From assembly GCF_002929215.1 (NCBI RefSeq), contig NZ_PJII01000026.1, forward strand, positions 1 through 60,178: a stretch of DNA of 60,178 nt. The letters are read 5' to 3'. Position numbers and translations under genes: made by a program. Source of the stretch: Arthrobacter sp. ZGTC412. Lineage in GTDB: Bacteria > Actinomycetota > Actinomycetes > Actinomycetales > Micrococcaceae. The first letter of the stretch is position 1. The number at the start of each line of letters is the position of its first letter. A model generated the notes under the pieces. It had not been told where the DNA came from and searched no databases. It was given only the letters and a program-made list of their open reading frames with translations. This document shows, one piece after another, positions 25,053 through 32,450 of this stretch.

Positions 25053-25097
25053 TAAGTAGCGCCAAGTGTCCATCAAAACGACACTTGGCGCTACTTA
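25053..25097. terminator. bidirectional hairpin between gntP and phoD
   Basis: TAAGTAGCGCCAAGTGTC (25053-25070) is perfectly complementary to 25080-25097, an 18-bp stem with a nine-base loop (CATCAAAAC), followed by CTTTTAAGG. It lies between convergent genes and can end both transcripts. The word CTAAGTAGCG also occurs at 4855-4864, upstream of the sugar-acid kinase. Confidence 0.85.
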
Positions 25098-25117
25098 CTT
25101 TTAAGGTGCCGGCCGAC

Positions 25118-26701
25118 CTACGCCTGCAGCCCCGGTGTGCCGTCCTGGATTCGGAACGAGGCGAGGGTCCTGACGGGGGAGCCCGGCGTCGTGACCTGGT
25201 CCAGCACGCGGAAGTCGGCTGTCATCGCGTCGTTGGTGATCTTCGTGTTCACGTAGCCGCGCGAATCGTTGTAGAACTTCAGGTGCGGGTTCCACGCCAT
25301 GGTCGGATCCGTAGTGGAGCCGGTGCCGTTGCCGGTGGAGGTGATCGACGTGCACACGAGTTCCGAGCCGACCACCGGTGAGGCAGGGTCCCTGTAGTCC
25401 ACCTTGAGGTCGTTGGCCCAGTTGCGGTGCACGTCGCCGGTGAGGACGACGGCGTTGCGCACGTTCGCGTCCACCCAGCCCTGGGTGATGCGGCGGCGGG
25501 AGGAGGCGTAGCCGTCCCAGCCGTCCATGGAGACGTCGTCCACCTCGAGGGCCTGCGCCCGGTCACGCTCGGCGAAGAACACCTGCTGGCCCAGGATGTC
25601 CCAGCGCTGGGTGGAGTTCTTGAACCCGTCCAGCAGCCACTTTTCCTGCTCGGCGCCGGTGATGGTGCGGTCCTCGGCCAGGCGCTCGGCCACGTTCTTC
25701 CGCCAGCCGTCACCGGCGAGCTGGTCGTCGCGGTACTGCCTGGTATCCATCATGTGGAAGTTGGCCAGCTGGCCCCACTGGATGGTGCGGTAGATCTTCA
25801 TGTCGAACCCGGCCGGCACAGAAGACGCGCGCAGTGGCATGTTCTCGTAGTAGGCCTGGAACGCGGCGGCACGGCGCTGACGGAAACGCTCGGTGGTGTC
25901 GTTGAGCTGGTTGGCGTCCCGGTTCTCGGGAACCTCGTCCGCCCAGTTGTTGTCCACCTCGTGGTCATCCCACACCACCAGCCATGGCGCGATGGCGTGC
26001 GCAGCCTGGAGGTCGGCGTCGGACTTGTACTGGGCGTGCCGCTGCCGGTAGCCCTGCAGCGTAGTGGTCTCTGGGCCCTGGTGGTCGCGCGGGTTGCCGC
26101 CGCCGATCACGTAGCTGTCCTTTTTGTACTCGTAAAGGTAGTCGCCGAGGTGCAGCACCAGGTCCGGGTGGTCCTGGGCCAGGCGGGTGTAGGCGGTGAA
26201 GTAGCCGTGCTCGTACTGCGAGCAGCTCGCGAAGGCCATGGCCAGCGCGGCAGGTGTCTCGTGCCGTGCGGGGGCGGTGAGCGTGCGGCCCACCTGGCTG
26301 ATGTGGCGGCCGCTGCGGAACCGGTAGAAGTACTCGCGGCCCGGCTTCAGGCCCTTGAGCTCCACGTGCACGGAGTGTGCGGTTTCGATTCGGGCATGTT
26401 CGACGCCGCGGGCTACTACGGTGCGCATGTTGGCGTCTTCGGCGACCTCCCAGGCCACCGGGACCTTGCGTGCGGGCATCCCGCCCAGGCCGTCCTCGGC
26501 CAGGGGATTCAGCGCGAGGCGGGTCCAGATAACGAAGCCGTCCGGCCACGGCTCGCCGGAGGCGACGCCTAGAAGGAAGGGGTCGGTGCGGAGGCCGGCG
26601 TCGTCCGCAATGGAGGTGGCGACGGCGGCACCCGGGAGGGCGGCGACGAGACCGGCCCCGAGGCCGGCGGAAATCAGGGATCTGCGTGAGATGTTGTCCA
26701 T
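25118..26701 (-). CDS. phoD: alkaline phosphatase PhoD
   Basis: A 527-residue secreted phosphodiesterase/phosphatase. The twin-arginine signal SRRSLISAGLGAGLVAALPGAA (5-26) directs folded export, as expected for a metal-loaded enzyme. An N-terminal Fn3-like PhoD_N domain precedes the catalytic domain with metal motifs FASCSQYEHGYFTAY, HLGDYLYEY, WDDHEVDNNWADE and VVLTGDVHRNWANDLKVD. It releases phosphate from organic phosphates outside the membrane. No Pho box was identified, so phosphate control is only an expectation. The length matches the family. Confidence 0.94.
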   Translation of the reverse strand: MDNISRRSLISAGLGAGLVAALPGAAVATSIADDAGLRTDPFLLGVASGEPWPDGFVIWTRLALNPLAEDGLGGMPARKVPVAWEVAEDANMRTVVARGVEHARIETAHSVHVELKGLKPGREYFYRFRSGRHISQVGRTLTAPARHETPAALAMAFASCSQYEHGYFTAYTRLAQDHPDLVLHLGDYLYEYKKDSYVIGGGNPRDHQGPETTTLQGYRQRHAQYKSDADLQAAHAIAPWLVVWDDHEVDNNWADEVPENRDANQLNDTTERFRQRRAAAFQAYYENMPLRASSVPAGFDMKIYRTIQWGQLANFHMMDTRQYRDDQLAGDGWRKNVAERLAEDRTITGAEQEKWLLDGFKNSTQRWDILGQQVFFAERDRAQALEVDDVSMDGWDGYASSRRRITQGWVDANVRNAVVLTGDVHRNWANDLKVDYRDPASPVVGSELVCTSITSTGNGTGSTTDPTMAWNPHLKFYNDSRGYVNTKITNDAMTADFRVLDQVTTPGSPVRTLASFRIQDGTPGLQA

Positions 26702-26786
26702 GCGTTCGACCGTAGGGAGGCCGGTTGGACAGGTCCTGAGGAGACTATGAATGGCTGGTTAACTGCGTGACAAGAACAGTCGCAGG

Positions 26787-27173
26787 CTACTTCTTTACTG
26801 CCCGGGATTTAGCGGGCTTCGGCTCTTTCGGCGGAAGCTTCGCTACGTAGTCAAAGGCCTTACGGATCCAGGCTTTCGCCCGCGCATCGTCGCCGTCGCC
26901 CTCCTCGTTCCACATTTCCGGGAGGCCGGTGTAGCCGGCCATCGCGCGCTCGGGAGGCCCGAAGGGGACCGTCCGTTCCGCGGTTTCAAGTTCCTCCCGG
27001 TCCTCGGGGGAGAGTTTGATCCCGATGGTGGACCCGAACAGTCCGGCAAACATGTTGCCGTTCACGAACGCCCCCAGGTTGCCGAACATCGGCTTGACCG
27101 TGACATCCGGTTGATTTGGAACCAGTGATCGGAAGCGTTCTTTGTCCTCGTCCGACGCTTTTGGCATCTCCAT
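26787..27173 (-). CDS. TfoX/Sxy N-terminal domain protein
   Basis: A 128-residue protein. KERFRSLVPNQPDVTVKPMFGNLGAFVNGNMFAGLFGSTIGIKL is a good match to the TfoX N-terminal domain (R-x-x-x-M-F-G pattern). The C terminus is lysine rich (PKEPKPAKSRAVKK). GGAGGAACCACC precedes the ATG. In gamma-proteobacteria the full TfoX controls competence, but stand-alone N domains in actinobacteria have no established role, so only the domain is assigned. The gene appears monocistronic. Confidence 0.8.
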   Translation of the reverse strand: MEMPKASDEDKERFRSLVPNQPDVTVKPMFGNLGAFVNGNMFAGLFGSTIGIKLSPEDREELETAERTVPFGPPERAMAGYTGLPEMWNEEGDGDDARAKAWIRKAFDYVAKLPPKEPKPAKSRAVKK

Positions 27174-27352
27174 GGTGGTTCCTCCCGGGGCTTGTGGCTG
27201 GTGTGTGCAGGATATGCCGTCGCGGGGCTGGCGGTACAGAGGGGGGTACCCAGGCAGGTGCGGCAGGGAACACCCGGGGTGCCGCCATCGTTGTGCCAGA
27301 GGCAGTGCGCTCCACCCGAGCCCTAAACCCTTCCCCGACCAAAGGACATCCC

Positions 27353-28177
27353 TTGACTCCTCGCACCATCGTGATTACCGGCGCCAGCGACGGCATTGGC
27401 GCAGCAGCCGCGCGGACGCTGGCGAAGGCAGGGGAGCAGGTGGTGGTCGTCGGCCGTTCCGAAGAGAAGACCCGGACCATCGCCAAGGAGCTCAACGCCG
27501 ACTACTTTGTCAGCGACTTCTCCGAGCTCGAGCAGGTCCGCGCGCTCGCCGCGCAGCTGAAGTCCGACTACCCGCGGATCGACGTCCTGGCCAACAACGC
27601 CGGCGGCATCATGGGCAAGCACGCGCTCACCGTGGACGGCAACGAGTCCACGTTCCAGATCAACCACCTGGCGCCATTCCTGCTCACCACGCTGCTGATG
27701 GACACCCTCACCGCCAGCAACGCCAAGGTGGTCAACACGTCCAGCGCCGCCAATGGCTTCGGCAAACTGGACCTGTCCGACCTCACCGCCGAGCGCAGCT
27801 ACTCCACCAACCGCGCCTACGGCACCGGCAAGCTGGCCAACATCCTCTTCACCGCCGAACTGGACCGCCGCTACGCGGATCAGGGTATTACGACGGCGGC
27901 GTTCCACCCGGGCGTGGTCCGCACCAACTTCGCGGCAGAGTCCACCAGCCCGTTCCGCCATGCCTACAAAACCGTGCTCAACCGCTTTATGCTCACCCCG
28001 GACCAGGGCGCCGACACCTTGCTCTGGCTCGTCAACGGCACGCCGGGCAAGGACTGGTTCTCCGGAGCCTTCTACACCAAGCGCGCCATGGCCAAGGCCA
28101 ACCCCCAGGCGTACGACGCCGAGTTGGCGCGCGGGCTGTGGGAGAAGAGCGCAGAGCTGGTTAAGGCGATTTCGTAG
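27353..28177 (+). CDS. short-chain dehydrogenase/reductase (SDR), TTG start
   Basis: A 274-residue SDR. The TTG at 27353 is chosen because AAAGGA sits six bases upstream and the protein then begins directly with TPRTIVITGASDGIGAAAA; longer frames run through the neighbouring promoter. TGASDGIG (9-16) binds the cofactor, NNAGG (81-85) follows, and Ser131, Tyr156 and Lys160 (AYGTGK) form the active site. The retinol-dehydrogenase-like C terminus (AFHPGVVRTNF) suggests an NADP-dependent oxidoreductase of unknown substrate. Its 3' end overlaps the convergent PaiB-like gene by 17 bases. Confidence 0.85.
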   Translation: MTPRTIVITGASDGIGAAAARTLAKAGEQVVVVGRSEEKTRTIAKELNADYFVSDFSELEQVRALAAQLKSDYPRIDVLANNAGGIMGKHALTVDGNESTFQINHLAPFLLTTLLMDTLTASNAKVVNTSSAANGFGKLDLSDLTAERSYSTNRAYGTGKLANILFTAELDRRYADQGITTAAFHPGVVRTNFAAESTSPFRHAYKTVLNRFMLTPDQGADTLLWLVNGTPGKDWFSGAFYTKRAMAKANPQAYDAELARGLWEKSAELVKAIS

Positions 28178-28802
28178 GCATCGGGCAGCGCACGCGCTCG
28201 ACGTCGGCGGCAACTTCCGGGTGCCCGGTAGCGTTGAGCCCGGCCACCACTCCGTCGATGTCTGCCTGGGGCCGGTTCTGGCTCAGCTTGGCCTTCGCCT
28301 CGATCCTGGTAATCACCACTTCGACGCCCACGATGGCCCGCAGCTGGCCGGCGATGTAGCGCTCGGGGGCATCGTCCACGCGCCACGGGTGGCCAAACCC
28401 GGCTTCGTGCTTGCCGGTGAGCTGCCGTACCTGGTGGGAAAGCCAGGCCGGATCATCATGGACGACCAGCCGCCCGTACACGTGCGCGGCGGTGTAGTTC
28501 CACGTGGGCACAACCCGGCCGTGCTCGGTTTTCGACTCGTACCAGGACGGTGAAACGTACGCGTCTGCGCCCTGGACAATGGCCAGCGCTTCCCCGACGG
28601 CGGGTTCAGACCACTGCGGGTTGTTCCGCGCCAGGTGTCCCAGCAACGCGCCGTGGTCACCGGCGCCGGGATCGTAGACAAAGGGCAGGAGCGTGGCCAG
28701 CAGGCCTTGCGATGTCATAGTGACCAGGTTTGCCGCGCCCGGGCGGGTGAGCAGGTCGCGGAGAGCTGCGGGGCTGGCGGCGAAGTGGGCCGGAACGTAC
28801 AT
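28161..28802 (-). CDS. FMN-binding PaiB-family protein
   Basis: A 213-residue protein of the PaiB/FMN_bind_2 family. MYVPAHFA, LVTMTSQGLLATLLPFVYDPG, LLGHLARNNPQW, AYVSPSWYESKTEHGRVVPTWNYTAAHVYGRL and AIVGVEVVITRIEAKAKLSQNR are the diagnostic blocks. The fold is a split-barrel flavin binder. B. subtilis PaiB was described as a negative regulator of sporulation and degradative enzymes, but most homologues are uncharacterised. It lies four bases after the EamA gene in the same direction, so the two are probably co-transcribed. Confidence 0.88.
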   Translation of the reverse strand: MYVPAHFAASPAALRDLLTRPGAANLVTMTSQGLLATLLPFVYDPGAGDHGALLGHLARNNPQWSEPAVGEALAIVQGADAYVSPSWYESKTEHGRVVPTWNYTAAHVYGRLVVHDDPAWLSHQVRQLTGKHEAGFGHPWRVDDAPERYIAGQLRAIVGVEVVITRIEAKAKLSQNRPQADIDGVVAGLNATGHPEVAADVERVRCPMPTKSP

Positions 28803-28806
28803 GGTG

Positions 28807-29802
28807 TTAGTCCTTCACTGGCTGGAGGTCTTGGTCGGGATGGGGCGCGGACTGCGGAGCATCCGGTGCTGGGGGCGCAGCGGCAGGTTTGAGCCGGACC
28901 CGGACGGCGGCGCCCGCGCAGAGGATGACCGCCAGGCCGCCGACGATGGTGGACCACGCCAGGGTCTCGCCCAGCAGGAGCGCCGCCCAACAGAGGGTCA
29001 GCACCGGCTGGATGAGCTGGATCTGGCTGACCGAGGCGATGGGTCCGATGGCGAGGCCGCGGTACCAGGCGAAGAATCCCAGGAACATGCTCACCACACC
29101 GAGGTACGCGAATGCGGCCCACTGCGCGGGGCCGGCGGACGGCGGTTGCTGGGCGACGGAGACCGCCGTCAGGGCGAGCATCAGCGGGGATGCAAGGATC
29201 AGCGCCCAGGAAACGGTCTGCCACGCGCCGAGCTCGCGGGCCAGCAGGCCACCTTCGGCATAGCCCACCGCGGCTGCTCCTACGGCGCCGAGCAGCAGCA
29301 GGTCCGCCCAGTGCAACTGCCCGAACCCTTCGGGCTGCATCGAGGCAAAGACAAGGGCGGCGAGGGCGCCGACGGTAGTGATCAGCCAGAAGGCCAGCGG
29401 GGGCCGCTCCCGCCCGCGGAGCACCGCTGCCGTTGCGGTAGCAGCCGGCAGCAAGGCGATAACCACTGCGCCGTGACTGGCGGGAGTGGCGGTCAGGGCA
29501 AAGGACGTCAGTAGCGGAAAGCCAATCACGACGCCGGCGGCCACTACGGCGAGGCGTGCCCATTGCGTCCCGCGGGGGAGCCGCTGCCGGGTGAGTGCCA
29601 GGGCGAAGGCCGCCAGCACCGCAGCCACTACCGCGCGGCCGGAGCCGATGAACAGCGGCGACAGGCTCGCCACCGCCACCTTCGTGAACGGAACGGTAAA
29701 CGAGAAGGCCGCGACGCCGACCAGGCCCAGCCATACTCCGGACGCTTGCGGCTGCGGTACCACTGTGCGCCGAGAAGGAGTAGCGCTACTATTATCTCTC
29801 AT
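28807..29802 (-). CDS. EamA/DMT-family transporter
   Basis: A 331-residue protein with ten helices in two EamA repeats (first VWLGLVGVAAFSFTVPFTKVAVASLSP, second WALILASPLMLAL and onward). LGFFAWYRGLAIGPIASVSQIQLIQPVLTLCWAALLLGE is the hallmark of the second repeat. Members export small metabolites or amino acids. The ATG at 29802-29800 overlaps the opposite-strand ATG of the MocR gene at 29801-29803, and there is no ribosome site, which points to a leaderless transcript from TATCGT at 29813-29808. MocR regulators commonly control an adjacent transporter, so the substrate may relate to amino acids or vitamin B6. Confidence 0.85.
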   Translation of the reverse strand: MRDNSSATPSRRTVVPQPQASGVWLGLVGVAAFSFTVPFTKVAVASLSPLFIGSGRAVVAAVLAAFALALTRQRLPRGTQWARLAVVAAGVVIGFPLLTSFALTATPASHGAVVIALLPAATATAAVLRGRERPPLAFWLITTVGALAALVFASMQPEGFGQLHWADLLLLGAVGAAAVGYAEGGLLARELGAWQTVSWALILASPLMLALTAVSVAQQPPSAGPAQWAAFAYLGVVSMFLGFFAWYRGLAIGPIASVSQIQLIQPVLTLCWAALLLGETLAWSTIVGGLAVILCAGAAVRVRLKPAAAPPAPDAPQSAPHPDQDLQPVKD

Positions 29803-29837
29803 GAACAACGATAGCAGTTCAAAGATTGTGGCGCACC
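29764..29837. promoter_or_regulatory. interlocked divergent promoters with palindrome AGTAGCGCTACT
   Basis: TATTAT at 29790-29795 is a -10 element five bases before the MocR ATG (29801), and TATCGT on the other strand (29813-29808) is a -10 element five bases before the EamA ATG (29802-29800). Each promoter therefore lies inside the other gene. A perfect 12-bp palindrome AGTAGCGCTACT (29779-29790) touches the MocR -10 and may be the regulator site. Both putative -35 regions contain a GTGCGC word. Confidence 0.55.
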
Positions 29838-31216
29838 TGAAAACATGGGTGGCTGCGGCCGCGCCCGGTGCGAAGCTGCCATCCACCCGTTCCCTCGTGG
29901 CTGAGTACCAGGCCAGTCCGGTGACGGTGCAGAAGGCCCTGCAGGCACTCACTTCGCAGGGCCTGATCGAGAGCAGGCCCGGCGTCGGGACGTTTGTACT
30001 CGCTGCCAGGACCGCGAAGCCCTCCGATTACGGCTGGCAGACGGCAGCCCTGCGCTCACCGCTGGCGGCGCTGCCACCGGCGTCGTCCACCATGCGCGAC
30101 GTACCGCTAGATGCCATTTCCTTCCACTCCGGCTACCCGGCCCGTGAGCTGTTGCCCGAACGGCTGGCGCGGGCCGCCCTTACCCGCGCCGCCCGCGGGG
30201 AAGCCGCGCTGTCCCGCCCGCCCGCGGCCGGCCTCCCGGAACTGCAGTCGTGGTTCGCACATGAGCTCGGTGCGTCCACGCCGGCCGGGACCACACCGCC
30301 GAACCCAAGCGACGTCGTCGTACTCCCCGGCAGCCAGAGCGGCCTGAGCTCCATCTTCAGCGCGCTGGTGGGCAGGGGGCAGCCGCTGCTGCTGGAGTCG
30401 CCGACGTACTGGGGCGCGATTCTCGCGGCGGCGCAGGCGGGCGTGCACGTGGTTCCGGTGCCCAGCGGCCCCGACGGGCCGGACCCGGCGGAACTCACGC
30501 GGGCGTTTGAGGAGTCCGGAGCGCGGGTCTTTTATGCACAGCCCAATTACGCGAACCCCACGGGGGCGCAGTGGTCGGCGGAGCGGCGTGACCAGGTCCT
30601 CGATGTGGTGCGTGCGCAGGGCGCGTTTCTGGTGGAGGACGACTGGGCACACGACTTCGGCATCTCCTCCGACCCCGTCCCTGTCGCTTCCCGCGACGAC
30701 TCGGGCCACGTGGTGTACCTGCGCTCGCTGACCAAGAGCGTGTCGCCTTCGATCCGCGTGGCGGCGCTGATTGCCCGTGGCCCGGCGCGGGAGCGCATCC
30801 TCGCGGACCGGGCAGCCGAGTCGATGTACGTCAGCGGCCTGCTGCAGGCAGCCGCGCTCGACGTCGTCACTCAGCCTGGGTGGCAGACGCACCTTCGCAG
30901 CCTCCGCCACCAGCTCGAATCGCGCCGCGACCTGTTGGTCACCAGCCTGCGCGAGCACGCACCGGCCGCCCACCTGGTGCAGGTGCCCAAGGGCGGGCTG
31001 AACGTGTGGGTGCGGCTGCCGGACGGAACGGACCTCGCGCGGCTCACCCGGGAGTGTGAAACCGCCGGGGTGATTATTGCGGGCGGCAACGAGTGGTTCC
31101 CGGCCGAACCGGCGGGTCCCTTCATCCGGCTCAACTACTCGGGGACGAACCCGGGCGCCTTCCCCGAGGGCGCCCGGATCATCGGGGAGGTGCTGAAACG
31201 GAACGCGTCCGGCTGA
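29801..31216 (+). CDS. MocR-type regulator (GntR HTH plus aminotransferase domain)
   Basis: A 471-residue PdxR/MocR-family protein. Residues 1-70 form a GntR winged helix (KLPSTRSLVAEYQASPVTVQKALQALTSQGLIESRPGVGTFV). Residues 105-470 form a fold-type I aminotransferase domain: LPGSQSGLSSIF, YAQPNYANPTGAQWS, VEDDWAHDFG and the PLP lysine Lys312 in LRSLTKSVSPSIRVAAL. Such proteins sense PLP-linked ligands and control vitamin B6, amino acid or transporter genes. It is divergent from the EamA gene with overlapping start codons and no ribosome site, so it is probably translated from a leaderless mRNA. Confidence 0.9.
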   Translation: MNNDSSSKIVAHLKTWVAAAAPGAKLPSTRSLVAEYQASPVTVQKALQALTSQGLIESRPGVGTFVLAARTAKPSDYGWQTAALRSPLAALPPASSTMRDVPLDAISFHSGYPARELLPERLARAALTRAARGEAALSRPPAAGLPELQSWFAHELGASTPAGTTPPNPSDVVVLPGSQSGLSSIFSALVGRGQPLLLESPTYWGAILAAAQAGVHVVPVPSGPDGPDPAELTRAFEESGARVFYAQPNYANPTGAQWSAERRDQVLDVVRAQGAFLVEDDWAHDFGISSDPVPVASRDDSGHVVYLRSLTKSVSPSIRVAALIARGPARERILADRAAESMYVSGLLQAAALDVVTQPGWQTHLRSLRHQLESRRDLLVTSLREHAPAAHLVQVPKGGLNVWVRLPDGTDLARLTRECETAGVIIAGGNEWFPAEPAGPFIRLNYSGTNPGAFPEGARIIGEVLKRNASG

Positions 31217-31219
31217 GCG

Positions 31220-31771
31220 CTACCCGCCCAGCCGCGCGTAGGTGCTGATCACATTGCCTTTGCTTGTCCGGTACTGGTCCTCCAGGACGAGCCGGGTGGT
31301 GGGGTCGCCGTCCTCGAAGAGGCGGCGGCCAGTGCCGGCCACCACGGGGTGGGTCATCAGCGTGAGGGAATCAAGCAGCCCGGCGAACAGCAGCTGCCGG
31401 GTTACCGAGATGCTGCCGCACACGGCGATCTCGCCGCCGCCGCGCTCCTTCAGCTTGCCCACGAACTCTTCCAGCGGCGCATCCATCAGCTGCGAATTCT
31501 GCCATTCCAGCGGATCCTTCAGCGACCGGGAAACAACGAACTTCTCCACCGGGTTGATGAAGCCGGCGAAGTCCTCGTCCACCGAGGCGTTTGGCCAGTA
31601 AGCAGCCCACTCCTGGTAGCTCACGCGGCCCAGCACCACCGTGTCAACCGTTTCCATCATCCTGGTCAGGCCCACACCAAGCTCGTCATCGAAGCTGTCG
31701 AACTGGAACTTGTAGGGATCTGAGACGACGCCGTCGACGGAGTGGAACAGGCCGGCAGTGACTTTACGCAT
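31220..31771 (-). CDS. dihydrofolate reductase-like protein (RibD C-terminal domain family)
   Basis: A 183-residue NADPH-dependent reductase-like protein. RKVTAGLFHSVDGVVSDPYKFQ opens the fold, VDTVVLGRVSYQEWAAYWP and EKFVVSRSLKDP follow, and IAVCGSISVTRQLLFAGLLDSLTLMTHPVVAGTGRRLFED is the typical C-terminal block. GGAGGTCCTT precedes the ATG at 31771. The family fold matches DHFR and the RibD reductase domain, but stand-alone members have no fixed substrate. It ends three bases from the convergent MocR gene stop. Confidence 0.86.
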   Translation of the reverse strand: MRKVTAGLFHSVDGVVSDPYKFQFDSFDDELGVGLTRMMETVDTVVLGRVSYQEWAAYWPNASVDEDFAGFINPVEKFVVSRSLKDPLEWQNSQLMDAPLEEFVGKLKERGGGEIAVCGSISVTRQLLFAGLLDSLTLMTHPVVAGTGRRLFEDGDPTTRLVLEDQYRTSKGNVISTYARLGG

Positions 31772-32002
31772 AAGGACCTCCAGGCTGGGTGCGAACACCA
31801 TGAATGAGCCGGCTCAAGGGCCGGACAGCACCACGGTATTAGGTGTGTCACCGGCAGGGAAGGGGCAGTTGAGTTGACCAGCGGGACCGCTGAACGTTAG
31901 GTTCGTCACCAGCCCCTGCGTGTTGCCGGAATTCTCGCCCAGGCAGCGCCATACTTGTCTTGAGCGGCTGTTGCCGTGCCCCGGCCAGGCAGGAGGAAGT
32001 AC

Positions 32003-32422
32003 ATGGAAACCCTAAAAAAGATCGTGTCCAACCAGTATTTTCCGGCCGCCGCGGTGCTCACCGCAGTGGTCCTTTTCTGGGCCGTGGGCCTCCTGGGCGG
32101 ACTGTCCCTCCTGCACAACAACCAGCCCCCGCTGACCACCCTCACCTGGATGCTGTTCGTCTACGGAGCCGCGGTCCTCACCCCGCTGGCCGGCGCCTGG
32201 GCCGCCGTCGACCTGGTCCGGCGCTGGCAGCGCAACCGCGCCGCCCAAGCAGCCGATGCCTTTGAGGAAGCCCAGGACACGGAAGCAGCTTATGTTGAGC
32301 CTGCACCCGAACCAGAACAGGCCGCCGCCGCCCCCGTCAGCACGCCGTCCCCGGCACAGCAGGCCGCACCCGCCGCGCCGGCGAAGAACGTGAAGCAGGC
32401 AGGACGCAAGCAGGCCGCGTAG
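32003..32422 (+). CDS. small membrane protein with Ala/Pro-rich tail
   Basis: A 139-residue protein. CAGGAGGAAGTAC fixes the ATG at 32003. Two membrane helices (YFPAAAVLTAVVLFWAVGLLGG and LTWMLFVYGAAVLTPLAGAWAAVDL) are joined by a short loop, then a basic stretch (RRWQRNRA) and a cytoplasmic low-complexity tail rich in Ala, Pro, Glu and Lys ending KNVKQAGRKQAA. No known domain is recognised. It is probably monocistronic; a convergent GGDEF-EAL gene ends 28 bases after it. Confidence 0.75.
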   Translation: METLKKIVSNQYFPAAAVLTAVVLFWAVGLLGGLSLLHNNQPPLTTLTWMLFVYGAAVLTPLAGAWAAVDLVRRWQRNRAAQAADAFEEAQDTEAAYVEPAPEPEQAAAAPVSTPSPAQQAAPAAPAKNVKQAGRKQAA

Positions 32423-32450
32423 CTCCGGTACGGGGACTTGGGCAGAAACC

